A stretch of 34,324 nucleotides of DNA from CAYQDR01 sp964416315. GTDB taxonomy: Bacteria > Methylomirabilota > Methylomirabilia > Rokubacteriales > DASRDR01. The notes beneath the pieces are model-generated. The model was not told the origin of the DNA. It saw only the letters and a program-made list of their open reading frames with translations, and searched no databases. The position numbers were made by a program, and so were the translations under genes. The DNA lies in the NCBI GenBank assembly GCA_964416315.1, contig CAYQDR010000041.1, positions 1-34,324 of the forward strand, written 5' to 3'. This document shows positions 6,298 to 14,371 of the stretch, one piece after another; position 1 is the first letter of the stretch, and each line of letters begins with the position of its first letter.

Positions 6298-7896
6298 TCA
6301 GTCGTACACGGTCTCGAGATACTGGGCCGGGTCCACGACGGCCTCGATCACGGTGGGTCCGTCCGCCCGGAACGCGTCCCGGAGCGCCTTCTCCAGCTCG
6401 CCGGGCCCGCGCGCCGTGACTGCCGGCGCGCCGAAATAGTGCTCTGGCGCCTCTCGGTCCTTGCGCCCGAGGTCGGTCCCGTAGACGGCGAACCGGCGCC
6501 GCTCCTGCTTCACCTGGATGAGCGCGAGCCAGCGGTCGTCGAGCACCACGATGGGGAGCTGGAGCCCCAGGCGCTGGGCCACGGCGACCTCGCCACAGGT
6601 CATCTGGAAGCAGCCGTCTCCGATCACGGCGACCACGGGCCGGTCCGGCCGCGCGAGCTTCGCGGCGATGGCGGCGGGGAGGCCGAACCCCATCGAGGAC
6701 CAGCCGTTCGTGATGACGAACGTGCGCGGCTCGTGGGCCGCCCACTGCCCCGCGATCTGGTGGGTGTGGGCGCCGACGTCGAAGGCAAGGATGCCGTCCC
6801 GGGGCAGGACGGCCCGGACGATGTCGATCGCCTGGTGCGGCGCGAAGGCCGTGCCCGCGGGCCGGAGCGCCGCCTGGAAGCGCTCCCGGTGCCGCCGGGC
6901 CGTGTCGGCGGGCCACGCGTGCCGGAGGGGCGGGAGGCGGGTCAGGCGCTCGAGGGCCGCCTCGAGGTCGCCGATCACCTCGTGGGCGACGGTGACGCTC
7001 GGATCGGCGTCCACCGGCTCGACGTCCACGCTCAGCAGGGGAACCGTGCCGATCCACGCCTCGTACTCCACCTCGACGACGTCGTAGCCGAGCCCGACGA
7101 CGAGGTCCGCGCTCCGCAGGAGCTCCCGCTGCACCTGCCGGCGCGCGCGCTCGATGCAACCGAGCGCGAGCGGGTGGTCTTCGTCGATCAGCCCCTTGGC
7201 CATCGTCGTCGAGGCGAACGGGAGCCGGTGCCGCTCGACGAACTCGCGCAGGAGCGCCGGGCGGGCGATCCGCATGGCCGATGCGCCGAGGACCGCCACG
7301 GGCTGGCGGGCCCGGCCGAGGAGCTCCGCGGCCTTCTCGATCGCGGCCTCGGGGGCCGGCCGGCAGCGTCGGCCGCTCGGGATCGGGGGGACGTCCTCCA
7401 CCGCAGGGGCGAGGGCGACGTCTTCCGGCAGATCCAGGTGGACCGGCCCCGGGGGCTCGGCGAGCGCGATCGCGAGCGCCTCTTCGAGCACCGCGGCCAC
7501 GCGGCCCTTCCGGAAGGCGAGGCTCGCCTTCGTCAGGGGGCAGAACAGGGCGTGGTGGTCGATCGCCATCTGGATGCGCCGCCCGAGCTGGGCCGTGGGC
7601 AGGTTGCACGTGAGGGCGATGAGGGCCGACCGATCGAGGTAGGCGCAGCCGACGCCGGTCGTCAGGTTCGTCGCCCCGGGGCCGAGCGTGGCGATGGCGA
7701 GGCCGGGGGCGCCCGTGAGGCGGCCCATCACGTCGGCCGCGAACGCCGCCGAGCCCTCGTGGGCGGTGAGGACGAAGGGGAGCCCGCCCTGCCGCATCGC
7801 CTCCATGAAGGGGAGCACGTTCCCGCTCGGGATGCCGAAGCCGTACTGGACTCCGGCCTCGCGGAGGGTCCGGACGATCAGGTCAGCGTTGTTCAT
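6298..7896 (-). CDS. Thiamine pyrophosphate-dependent enzyme, acetolactate synthase-like
   Basis: A 532-residue enzyme of the acetolactate synthase / benzoylformate decarboxylase superfamily. The three domains are in order: N-terminal Pyr domain with the catalytic glutamate in TAHEGSAAFAAD; central domain (QPVAVLGASAMRI, DLVVGLGYDVVE); C-terminal PP domain with GDGCFQMTCGE. The usual Asn at the end of the cofactor motif is changed: IVVLDDRWLALI has Asp-Asp where NN or ND is normal, so the metal site may differ. The start is ATG 7896 after a G-rich ribosome site (GGGGGGA). It lies downstream of homoserine dehydrogenase, separated by a 100-base gap with a strong C/G hairpin. True acetolactate synthase is less likely given the altered motif and absence of a regulatory subunit gene; decarboxylase or other 2-oxoacid chemistry is possible. 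Confidence 0.85.
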   Translation of the reverse strand: MNNADLIVRTLREAGVQYGFGIPSGNVLPFMEAMRQGGLPFVLTAHEGSAAFAADVMGRLTGAPGLAIATLGPGATNLTTGVGCAYLDRSALIALTCNLPTAQLGRRIQMAIDHHALFCPLTKASLAFRKGRVAAVLEEALAIALAEPPGPVHLDLPEDVALAPAVEDVPPIPSGRRCRPAPEAAIEKAAELLGRARQPVAVLGASAMRIARPALLREFVERHRLPFASTTMAKGLIDEDHPLALGCIERARRQVQRELLRSADLVVGLGYDVVEVEYEAWIGTVPLLSVDVEPVDADPSVTVAHEVIGDLEAALERLTRLPPLRHAWPADTARRHRERFQAALRPAGTAFAPHQAIDIVRAVLPRDGILAFDVGAHTHQIAGQWAAHEPRTFVITNGWSSMGFGLPAAIAAKLARPDRPVVAVIGDGCFQMTCGEVAVAQRLGLQLPIVVLDDRWLALIQVKQERRRFAVYGTDLGRKDREAPEHYFGAPAVTARGPGELEKALRDAFRADGPTVIEAVVDPAQYLETVYD

Positions 7897-7917
7897 CGGG
7901 TCCCCCCGCACCCCCGC

Positions 7918-7945
7918 CCCCTCCCACCCCTCAGGGGGGGAGGGG
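7918..7945. repeat. C/T-rich REP-like hairpin (possible terminator)
   Basis: An inverted repeat between the homoserine dehydrogenase stop (7997) and the next gene start (7896): a 12-base-pair stem of CCCCTCCC and CCCC paired with GGGG and GGGAGGGG around a TCA loop, with one bulged A. No T-run follows. Its composition resembles the hairpin at 20388-20414, suggesting a dispersed palindromic element. Confidence 0.55.
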
Positions 7946-7996
7946 AGCAACCTGCTTCCCGCCTCATCGGGTGCTCGGCTCCTCGGGGCCCGCGCG

Positions 7997-9031
7997 TCAG
8001 GACGCGCGGTAGACGTTCAGGACGTCCTTGAGGAGCGCCGCGGCGGCGCCCCGCGGATCGCTCTTGCCGCCCACGACCGTCACGCGGTGCATCGTGTCCG
8101 TGGTGTAGGTGATCCCCTTCTCGGCCCCGTCCACGGCGGCGAGCGGGTGGTCCGACGGCAGGCCCTCGGGCGCCACCCGGGCGCGCACGCGGCCGTCGCC
8201 GTCGCGCACGGCCCGCCCGACGAGCCGGTAAGTCCGCCCCTCGGCGGCTGCCGCCCGCACGGCCTCCGCCGCGAGCCCCGTGATCCCGGTCCGCTCGACC
8301 GCGCCGGGCTCGAGGTCCGCGTCCATGCAGACGTTCGCGATCAGCGCGAGCTTGTTCGCCGTGTCGTACCCCTCCACGTCGAGCGTCGGATCGGGCTCCG
8401 CGATGCCGAGCCGCTGCGCCTCGGCGAGCGCCTCGGCGTAGGCCTGGCCCGTGCGCATGCGCGTGAGGATGAAGTTCGACGTCCCGTTCAGCACGCCCTC
8501 GATCGCGAGGATCTCGGCGCCCGCGAGGCAGACCTGCGCCACGTCGAGGGTGGGGAGCGCCGCGGCGGCCGCCGCCGAGAGCTTCAGCGCCGCGCCGTTC
8601 TTGGCCGCGAGCTCGCGCAGCTCGCGGTAGTGGCGGATGAACGGGCCCTTGTTCGCGCTGGCGACGTGCATCCCCCGGCCGAGCGCGGCGCGGACGTGGC
8701 CGAGCGCGGGCTCGCCGGTGCGGATGTCCGTCGGGGTCGTCTCCACCAGGACCTCGGCCTCGGCCTCGCGGAGGAGATCGAGCCCCTGCCAGCCCGGGCG
8801 CGCGTCCGGGTGCCCGGCGAAGCTACCGCGGGCCTCGAAGAAGCTCGCCGTCTCCTCCGGCGGGAGGCCGTGCGGCCGGAGGAGGCTCGCCCCGAGCTCC
8901 CCCACGCCCACGAGGTCGAGCGTGACCCCGTGGGCGCGCTCGGCGAGGGCACGTTTCGCCCCGAGCAGCCGGGCGAAGGCGCGCCCCACCCGCCCGAAGC
9001 CGCAGACGACGATTCGGACCCGCTTGCTCAT
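7997..9031 (-). CDS. hom: Homoserine dehydrogenase, short form without ACT domain
   Basis: Catalyses NAD(P)-dependent reduction of aspartate semialdehyde to homoserine, the branch to threonine and methionine. From ATG 9031 it is 344 residues; a GTG at 9046 would add five. The nucleotide-binding loop is VCGFGRVGRAFARLL near the N-terminus. Family blocks follow: SANKGPF, the hallmark GVLNGTSNFILTRM, and DVEGYDTANKLALIANV with the catalytic aspartate/lysine region. There is no C-terminal ACT domain, so allosteric feedback by threonine through ACT is not expected. The upstream neighbour is an EthD-like gene 46 bases away on the same strand. The pathway role in threonine/methionine synthesis is standard; no other pathway gene is nearby. 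Confidence 0.9.
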   Translation of the reverse strand: MSKRVRIVVCGFGRVGRAFARLLGAKRALAERAHGVTLDLVGVGELGASLLRPHGLPPEETASFFEARGSFAGHPDARPGWQGLDLLREAEAEVLVETTPTDIRTGEPALGHVRAALGRGMHVASANKGPFIRHYRELRELAAKNGAALKLSAAAAAALPTLDVAQVCLAGAEILAIEGVLNGTSNFILTRMRTGQAYAEALAEAQRLGIAEPDPTLDVEGYDTANKLALIANVCMDADLEPGAVERTGITGLAAEAVRAAAAEGRTYRLVGRAVRDGDGRVRARVAPEGLPSDHPLAAVDGAEKGITYTTDTMHRVTVVGGKSDPRGAAAALLKDVLNVYRAS

Positions 9032-9077
9032 GACCACGCGCTCCACCCCTCCCTGATGCCACGCCGCGAACCGGGGG

Positions 9078-9407
9078 TCAAGGGGCCGGGGCGCGCACCA
9101 CCACTTCCTCGACGACCGCCCAGGCCGTACGCGCCAGGTCCATGCAGTGGGCGTTGTCGTCGGTCGCGCGGCGGCCCGCCTCCGAGCGCCACGCGGCCTC
9201 CATAGTCTCGCGATCGTCGAACCAGAACTCGACGACCGCGTCCCACGCCGGATCGCGCCCCTCCTCGGGCCGAACGAAGTTCTGCACGTAGCCGCGGACG
9301 CCGGGGATGGCCTCGGCCAGCGGCCCGTGGATCTCCCGGCAGTAACGGCGGAACTCAGAGCGCGACCAGTCGGGGCGGCGATGGCACACGACGACGAACT
9401 TCAGCAC
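9078..9407 (-). CDS. EthD-like ferredoxin-fold protein
   Basis: A 109-residue dimeric alpha/beta-barrel type protein. It begins at GTG 9407, eight bases after AGGAG. The N-terminal strand KFVVVCHRRPD, the RYCREIHGPLAEAIPGVRGYVQN segment split by the HGPLA motif, and the later DAVVEFWFDDRETMEAAW strand-helix are the pattern of EthD (PF07110). Such proteins act as small accessory or catalytic units in degradative pathways, but the reaction here is unknown. A much longer open frame on this strand reaches 10820, but its upstream part is antisense to the aldehyde dehydrogenase and is rejected. It is divergent from that gene with only 48 bases between start codons. Confidence 0.82.
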   Translation of the reverse strand: MLKFVVVCHRRPDWSRSEFRRYCREIHGPLAEAIPGVRGYVQNFVRPEEGRDPAWDAVVEFWFDDRETMEAAWRSEAGRRATDDNAHCMDLARTAWAVVEEVVVRAPAP

Positions 9408-9419
9408 GGCACCCGCTCC

Positions 9420-9448
9420 TTGCCTGGGCTTCCGGGTCGGGGTAAGCT
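9420..9448 (+). promoter_or_regulatory. Promoter of aldehyde dehydrogenase-leuCD operon (leaderless type)
   Basis: -35 TTGCCT (9420-9425), 17-base spacer and -10 TAAGCT (9443-9448) lie so close to the GTG at 9456 (7 bases) that transcription should start at or next to the start codon. No Shine-Dalgarno sequence precedes that GTG, which agrees. Confidence 0.65.
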
Positions 9449-9455
9449 CGCGCGC

Positions 9456-10838
9456 GTGAGGGACGGCTGGACGCTCGTCAACCCGGCCACCGGCGAGCCC
9501 TTCCGCGAGGTATCGTACACCACGGAGCGCGAGCTCCGCGCCATCGTGGCCCGCGCCCGCGAGACCCAGCGGGCCTGGCGCCGGGTGCCCGTCGCCGAGC
9601 GCATCCGGGTGGTCGCCGGGATGGCGCCGGCGTTCCGCGCGATGGCGGACCGGGTCGCGCTCGAGATCACCCGCCAGATGGGCAAGCCCCTCGTGCAGGC
9701 CGAGCGCGAGATCGAGACCATGATCGACCGGGCCGAGACGATGTGCCGCCTCGCGCCGGCCGCGCTCGCCGACGAGCCGCTCCCGCCGAAGGAGGGCTTC
9801 CAGCGCTTCGTCCGGCACGAGCCGCTCGGGGTCGTGCTCGACATCGCGGCCTGGAACTACCCGCTCCTGATCGCCGTCAACGTCATCGTGCCCGCGCTCC
9901 TCGCCGGCAACGCCGTCCTCGTCAAGCACGCGCGGCTCACCCCGCTCTGCGCCGACCACTTCGTGGACGCCTTCGCGGGCACCGAGCTGCCGGCCGGCCT
10001 CATCGCGGCGGCGCGGCTCGACCACGAGGCCACGGCGCGGCTGATCCGCTCGGGCGGCGTGGACTACGTGTCGTTCACCGGCTCCGTCGCGGGCGGCCGC
10101 GAGGTCTACGGGGAGGTGAGCCGGCGCTTCATCGACGCGGGCCTCGAGCTCGGGGGGAAGGACCCGGCGTACGTCGCCGAGGACGCGAACTTCGACTTCG
10201 CCGTCGAGAACCTGGTGGACGGCGCCTTCTACAACGCCGGCCAGAGCTGCTGCGCGGTGGAGCGGATCTATGTCGCGCGCCCGCTCTTCGACCGCTTCGT
10301 CGAGGCCTCCGTCGCCCTGGTCCGGCAGTACCGGCTGGGGGATCCCGAGGACCGGGCGACGACCCACGGCCCCCTCGCCCACGAGCGGGGGCGCCGGGTC
10401 GTCGAGCAGCAGGTCGCCCAGGCGCGGGCCGCCGGCGCCCGCGTGCTGACGGGCGGGCAGCGCTGGGGCGAGCGCGGGTTCTTCTACGAGCCGACCGTGC
10501 TCGTGGACGTGGACCACGGGATGGCCGTCATGCGCGAGGAGAGCTTCGGCCCGGTCGTCGGGCTCATGCCGGTCCGGGACGACGCCGAGGCGGCGCGGCT
10601 CATGAACGACAGCCCCTACGGGCTCACCGCCTCCGTCTGGACGGAGGACACGGAGCGCGCGACGCGCCTCGGAGCCGACCTCGAGGCCGGCACCGTCTAT
10701 GCGAACCGCTGCGACTACCTCGACCCGATGCTCCCCTGGGTCGGCGTGAAGGACAGCGGCAAGGGGTGCTCGCTCTCCCACCTCGGCTTCCGCCACCTCA
10801 CGCGCCCGAAGAGCTTCCATCTCCGGACGCGCACCTGA
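9456..10838 (+). CDS. NAD(P)-dependent aldehyde dehydrogenase
   Basis: A 460-residue aldehyde dehydrogenase oxidising an aldehyde to the carboxylate. The GTG at 9456 is chosen because VRDGWTLVNPATGEPF is the expected N-terminus and a promoter ends 7 bases upstream. Key residues: WNYP (133-136) and Lys157 for the cofactor, FTGS (207-210), Glu231 in LELGGK, and catalytic Cys265 in GQSCC. EESFGPVVGLMPV and PYGLTASVW near the C-terminus are family blocks. At 460 residues it resembles the succinate-semialdehyde / short ALDH groups. It is the first gene of an operon with leuC (14 bases away) and leuD. The substrate is unknown; its coupling to isopropylmalate isomerase genes is unusual. Confidence 0.9.
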   Translation: MRDGWTLVNPATGEPFREVSYTTERELRAIVARARETQRAWRRVPVAERIRVVAGMAPAFRAMADRVALEITRQMGKPLVQAEREIETMIDRAETMCRLAPAALADEPLPPKEGFQRFVRHEPLGVVLDIAAWNYPLLIAVNVIVPALLAGNAVLVKHARLTPLCADHFVDAFAGTELPAGLIAAARLDHEATARLIRSGGVDYVSFTGSVAGGREVYGEVSRRFIDAGLELGGKDPAYVAEDANFDFAVENLVDGAFYNAGQSCCAVERIYVARPLFDRFVEASVALVRQYRLGDPEDRATTHGPLAHERGRRVVEQQVAQARAAGARVLTGGQRWGERGFFYEPTVLVDVDHGMAVMREESFGPVVGLMPVRDDAEAARLMNDSPYGLTASVWTEDTERATRLGADLEAGTVYANRCDYLDPMLPWVGVKDSGKGCSLSHLGFRHLTRPKSFHLRTRT

Positions 10839-10852
10839 GGGAGCCGTCGCGC

Positions 10853-12247
10853 ATGGCCGCGCCGCGGACGATGTTCGAGAGGATCTGGAGCCGCCACGTC
10901 GTGGCAGAGGGGCCCGGCGGCCACACGCTCCTCTACATCGACCGCCACCTCCTCCACGAGGGCTCGACCCACGCCTTCGCGCGCCTCGCCAAGGCCGGCC
11001 GGCGGGTCCGGCGGCCCGACCTCACCTTCGCGACGGCGGACCACTACGTCCTCACCTCGCCCGGGGCCGTCGCCACCGACCCCGAGATCCAGGCGATGGT
11101 GGAAGCCCTGACGTCCCACACGGCCGAGCAGGGCGTGACGTACTTCGGCCCGGGGGATGCGCGGCGGGGGATCGTCCACATCATCGGCCCCGAGCTCGCC
11201 CTGACGCTCCCCGGGATGACGCTGGTCTGCGGCGACTCCCACACCTCGACCCATGGCGCCGTCGGCGCCCTCGCGTTCGGAATCGGCTCGACCGAGGTCG
11301 AGCACGTCATGGCGACCCAGACGCTCTGGCAGCGGAAGCCGAAGACCATGCGCATCACGGTGGAGGGACGGCTCGCCCTGGGCGTCGCGGCCAAGGACGT
11401 GATCCTCGCGATCATCGGGCAGATCGGCGCGGGCGGCGGGACCGGGCACGCCATCGAGTACGCGGGCTCGACGATCCGCGCCATGTCCATGGACGAGCGG
11501 ATGACGGTGTGCAACATGTCGATCGAGGCCGGGGCGCGGGCCGGCATGGTGGCGCCCGACGAGACGACCGTCGCTTACCTCGAGGGCCGCCCGTTCGCCC
11601 CGCGCGGGGAGGCCTGGGCGCAGGGGCTCCAGGCCTGGCGGGCGCTGCCGACCGACCCCGGCGCCGCCTTCGACCGGGAACTCTCGCTCGACGCCGCCGC
11701 GATCGCGCCGGCCGTGACCTGGGGGACGAGCCCCCAGGACGCCCTGCCGATCACCGAGCGCGTCCCCGACCCCGCGGCCGAGCCCGACCCCGCGCGCCGC
11801 GCCAGCATGGAGCGGGCGCTCGGCTACATGGGGCTCCGGCCCGGGACGCCGCTCGCCGAGATCCGCGTGGACCGGGTCTTCATCGGCTCCTGCACGAACA
11901 GCCGGCTGGACGACCTGCGCGCCGCGGCGCGCATCGTCCAGGGGCGGCGGGCCGTGGTCCCCGCCTGGGTCGTGCCGGGCTCGGGGACGGTCAAGCGCGC
12001 GGCCGAGGCCGAGGGGCTCGACCAGGTCTTCCGCGACGCCGGGTTCGAGTGGCGGGAAGCCGGCTGCTCCATGTGCGTCGGGATGAACGGCGAGGTGGCG
12101 GCCGAGGGCGAGCGCGTCGCGTCCACCTCCAACCGCAACTTCGAGGGGCGCCAGGGGAAGGGCGCGCGGACCCACCTCATGTCGCCCGCGATGGCGGCGG
12201 CCGCCGCGGTGACCGGGCGGCTGACCGACGTGCGGAGGCTCGGCTGA
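10853..12247 (+). CDS. leuC: 3-isopropylmalate dehydratase large subunit
   Basis: The 464-residue aconitase-fold large subunit that isomerises 2-isopropylmalate to 3-isopropylmalate in leucine synthesis, together with LeuD. The start at ATG 10853 follows GAGGGAG. Cys347 (FIGSCTNSR), Cys405 and Cys408 (AGCSMCVGMN) ligate the 4Fe-4S cluster. CGDSHTSTHGAVGALAFGIG and STSNRNFEGRQG are signature blocks. Length matches the bacterial LeuC type (about 465) rather than the shorter archaeal/homoaconitase type (about 420), favouring true leucine biosynthesis. It overlaps leuD by one base (TGATG), implying coupled, equimolar translation. leuA and leuB are not in this window. Confidence 0.95.
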   Translation: MAAPRTMFERIWSRHVVAEGPGGHTLLYIDRHLLHEGSTHAFARLAKAGRRVRRPDLTFATADHYVLTSPGAVATDPEIQAMVEALTSHTAEQGVTYFGPGDARRGIVHIIGPELALTLPGMTLVCGDSHTSTHGAVGALAFGIGSTEVEHVMATQTLWQRKPKTMRITVEGRLALGVAAKDVILAIIGQIGAGGGTGHAIEYAGSTIRAMSMDERMTVCNMSIEAGARAGMVAPDETTVAYLEGRPFAPRGEAWAQGLQAWRALPTDPGAAFDRELSLDAAAIAPAVTWGTSPQDALPITERVPDPAAEPDPARRASMERALGYMGLRPGTPLAEIRVDRVFIGSCTNSRLDDLRAAARIVQGRRAVVPAWVVPGSGTVKRAAEAEGLDQVFRDAGFEWREAGCSMCVGMNGEVAAEGERVASTSNRNFEGRQGKGARTHLMSPAMAAAAAVTGRLTDVRRLG

Positions 12248-12864
12248 TGGAGCCCTTCCGCCGCCTCACCGCCGTCGCGGCGCCGATCGACCTCCCCAAC
12301 GTGGACACGGACCGGATCATCCCGGCGCGGTTCTTGCGAAAGCCCCGGAGCCCGGAGTACGTCCGGTTCCTCTTCCACGACCTCCGCTTCGGCCCGGACG
12401 GGAGCCCGCGCTCCGACTTCGTCCTGAACCAGTCGGCCTACCGCGCGGCGAAGATCCTCGTCACGGCGGAGAACTTCGGCTGCGGCTCCTCGCGCGAGAT
12501 GGCCGTCTGGGCGCTCGACGCCTACGGGATCCGCGCCGTCGTCGCCCCGAGCCTTGGCGACATCTTCCGGGAGAACTGCTTCAAGAACGGGCTCCTGCCT
12601 GTCCTGCTGCCGGCCGAGGCGGTCGCCACGCTGCGCGGCCGCCTCCGCGAGCGCCCGGGGGCGATGGTCACCGTGGACCTGGAAGCCCGGACGGTGACCG
12701 CCCCCGGCGGCGCGACCCACCGCTTCGAGATCGATCCCTTCCGGCGGGAGCTGCTGCTGACGGGGCAGGACGAGATCGCCGTGACGCTCGGCTACGAGGC
12801 CAGGATCGCCGAGTTCGAAGCAGGCCACCGCGCCGAGCTGCCCTGGGTGATCCCGCCCAGGTGA
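12247..12864 (+). CDS. leuD: 3-isopropylmalate dehydratase small subunit
   Basis: The 205-residue swivel-domain subunit that pairs with LeuC. The N-terminus PNVDTDRIIPARFLRK (18-33) and the substrate-recognition loop ENFGCGSSREMAVWAL (75-90) are hallmarks, followed by APSLGDIFRENCFKNGLLPV. Length corresponds to the LeuD type 1 (about 200 residues), consistent with the long-form LeuC. The start codon shares one base with the leuC stop. The protein ends DPFRRELLLTGQDEIAVTL and a short tail, all normal for the family. It is the last gene of the operon; the next gene starts 60 bases on behind its own inverted repeat. Confidence 0.95.
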   Translation: MEPFRRLTAVAAPIDLPNVDTDRIIPARFLRKPRSPEYVRFLFHDLRFGPDGSPRSDFVLNQSAYRAAKILVTAENFGCGSSREMAVWALDAYGIRAVVAPSLGDIFRENCFKNGLLPVLLPAEAVATLRGRLRERPGAMVTVDLEARTVTAPGGATHRFEIDPFRRELLLTGQDEIAVTLGYEARIAEFEAGHRAELPWVIPPR

Positions 12865-12878
12865 CGCGCGCTACGCCT

Positions 12879-12909
12879 TGAAATTCGAACATGCGCTGTT
12901 CGATTTTCA
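12879..12909 (+). promoter_or_regulatory. AT-rich inverted repeat before second DUF4143 ATPase
   Basis: Arms TGAAATTCGAAC (12879-12890) and GTTCGATTTTCA (12898-12909) pair at 11 of 12 positions around a 7-base centre, 15 bases before the GTG start at 12925. It is strongly AT-rich compared with its surroundings. Its position is equivalent to the repeats before the first DUF4143 gene, suggesting an operator for autoregulation, though the sequences differ. Confidence 0.55.
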
Positions 12910-12924
12910 TGGTAGCCTCACTCC

Positions 12925-14076
12925 GTGGTCGCTCGGCCCGAGGTCCTCGCGCGGATTCGCACCGCGCTGGGGCGCAGCCGTGTCGTGGCGATCGTCGGAC
13001 CGCGGCAGTGCGGCAAGACGACCCTCGCGCGGCTGATCGTCCCCGCCGACTCCCCGAACTACCTCGACCTCGAGGATCCCGTCAGCCTGGCCAGGCTGGC
13101 CGAGCCGATGACCACGCTGGCGCGCCTCAGAGGCACCGTGGTGCTCGACGAGATCCAGCGCCGCCCAGACCTGTTCCCCGTCCTGCGCGTCTTAGCCGAC
13201 CGGAGGCCCGCTCCGACCCGGTTCCTTGTCCTGGGCAGCGCAACGCCGGCGCTCCTGAGACAGTCCTCGGAGACGCTCGCGGGGCGACTGGAGGTCGTCC
13301 AGCTCTCCGGGTTCTCGCTCGGGGAAGTCGGCGCGCTGGCGCTCGACCGCCACTGGCTCCGGGGCGGGTTCCCGCGCGCGTTCCTGGCGCGCACGGCCGC
13401 GGACAGCTTCGTCTGGCGGCAGGAGTTCGTCCGGACGTTCCTAGAGCGGGACCTCCCGCAGCTCGGCGTCAGCGTGCCGGCAGCGGCGCTGCTCCGCGCC
13501 TGGACCATGCTCGCTCACTACCACGGGAGTGTCTGGAATGCGGCCGAGCCGGCTCGCTCGATGGGCGTGAGTGAGCCGACCGTGCGTCGCTACCTCGACC
13601 TCCTGACCGGGCTCTACATGGTCCGCCAGCTCCAGCCGTGGCACGAGAATGTCGCGAAGCGCCAGGTGAAGGCCCCGAAGGTCTACCTCAGGGACAGCGG
13701 GATCCTCCACCACCTCCTGGGCCTCCGCACCGAGCGGGAGCTGCTCGTGCACCCCAAGTGCGGCGCCTCCTGGGAGGGCTACGCCATCGCTGAAATCTTG
13801 AACGCCGTGCGGCCGGACGAGGCGTACTTCTGGGCGACCCACGGCGGGGCGGAGCTTGACCTGCTCCTCCTCAAGGGCGGCCGCCGTCTCGGCGTCGAGG
13901 TCAAGCGCGCCGACGCGCCGCGCCTGACGCCTTCAATGAAGATTGCCTTCGACGACCTCCGTCTCGACGAGCTGATCGTCCTCTATCCCGGGGAGCGGCG
14001 ATACCCGCTGGCGAACCGCGTGACGGTCGTACCGCTGGCCACGGTGAGCCTGGGCTTCGACGCGCTCTTTCGTTGA
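12925..14076 (+). CDS. AAA family ATPase with C-terminal DUF4143 domain (second copy)
   Basis: A 383-residue ATPase of the AAA_14/DUF4143 group, from GTG 12925. Walker A is GPRQCGKT (25-32), Walker B TVVLDEIQRR (71-80), then LVLGSATPALLR and ETLAGRLEVVQLSGFSL. The middle has a winged-helix-like segment, SMGVSEPTVRRYLDLLTGLYMV. The C-terminal DUF4143 part contains GGAELDLLLLKGGRRLGVEVKR, a D-x(n)-ExK nuclease-fold signature. It differs from the first window copy in length and is clearly a distinct subfamily, not a recent duplicate. No coding partner follows directly: the next gene is a Phd antitoxin whose likely -35 box overlaps this stop codon. Biological role unknown. Confidence 0.9.
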   Translation: MVARPEVLARIRTALGRSRVVAIVGPRQCGKTTLARLIVPADSPNYLDLEDPVSLARLAEPMTTLARLRGTVVLDEIQRRPDLFPVLRVLADRRPAPTRFLVLGSATPALLRQSSETLAGRLEVVQLSGFSLGEVGALALDRHWLRGGFPRAFLARTAADSFVWRQEFVRTFLERDLPQLGVSVPAAALLRAWTMLAHYHGSVWNAAEPARSMGVSEPTVRRYLDLLTGLYMVRQLQPWHENVAKRQVKAPKVYLRDSGILHHLLGLRTERELLVHPKCGASWEGYAIAEILNAVRPDEAYFWATHGGAELDLLLLKGGRRLGVEVKRADAPRLTPSMKIAFDDLRLDELIVLYPGERRYPLANRVTVVPLATVSLGFDALFR

Positions 14077-14100
14077 CATTCCCATAGCTGGCTATTAAAC
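14073..14100 (+). promoter_or_regulatory. Promoter and palindromic operator of phd antitoxin
   Basis: A perfect -35 TTGACA (14073-14078) overlaps the stop of the ATPase gene. Candidate -10 boxes are TATTAA (14093-14098, short 14-base spacing) or TTAAAC (14095-14100, 16-base spacing). Between them ATAGC-TG-GCTAT (14084-14095) is a perfect 5-base-arm palindrome, as expected for a Phd/YefM operator. Confidence 0.6.
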
Positions 14101-14128
14101 TCGCGCTGAACCCACACACGGAGCGCTC

Positions 14129-14371
14129 ATGAAAGTCGCAAACACCGTGGAGCTGAAGAACAAGACGAACGAGCTCCTCCGCCGTGTCATGAAGGGGGAG
14201 CCGGTGATCATCACCTTCCGCGGCAAGCCAGCGGCGTCGATTACCCCGCTCACCGAGGACGACCTCGAAGACTTCGTCCTGGAGCACAGCCCGAAGATCA
14301 GGAAGATGATCGCCGAGGCCGAGGCCGACCGGAAGGCCGGCCGCGTGATGCCGTCGAATCAAACGGCTTAG
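14129..14371 (+). CDS. Phd/YefM family antitoxin with altered C-terminus
   Basis: An 80-residue antitoxin that represses its own promoter and neutralises a RelE/ParE-type toxin. The N-terminal fold is recognisable: MKVANTVELKNKTNELLRRV followed by EPVIITFRGKPAASITPL, the Phd/YefM DNA-binding and dimerisation domain. The helical tail EDDLEDFVLEHSPKIRKM is the toxin-binding part. The last residues (SNQTA) do not look native: the DNA underneath encodes toxin residues in another frame, so the gene seems to have been cut and joined to the interior of its toxin partner. The core looks functional, so DNA binding may persist although the cognate toxin is gone. Confidence 0.85.
   Translation: MKVANTVELKNKTNELLRRVMKGEPVIITFRGKPAASITPLTEDDLEDFVLEHSPKIRKMIAEAEADRKAGRVMPSNQTA

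Noticed and set aside
7918..7945. CRISPR-like repeat
   Set aside because: Single hairpin with no repeat-spacer periodicity.
5791..8031. A 746-codon plus-strand open frame
   Set aside because: It is antisense to vapBC and the thiamine-dependent enzyme, both with clear motifs; its composition is that of a shadow.
9408..10820. Extension of the EthD-like frame upstream on the minus strand
   Set aside because: It is antisense to the aldehyde dehydrogenase, whose catalytic residues and promoter are plain. Only 9078-9407 looks like protein.
12925..14076. The second DUF4143 ATPase and the following Phd antitoxin as one system
   Set aside because: The antitoxin has its own promoter and palindrome and a remnant RelE partner, so its association with the ATPase is probably only by position.
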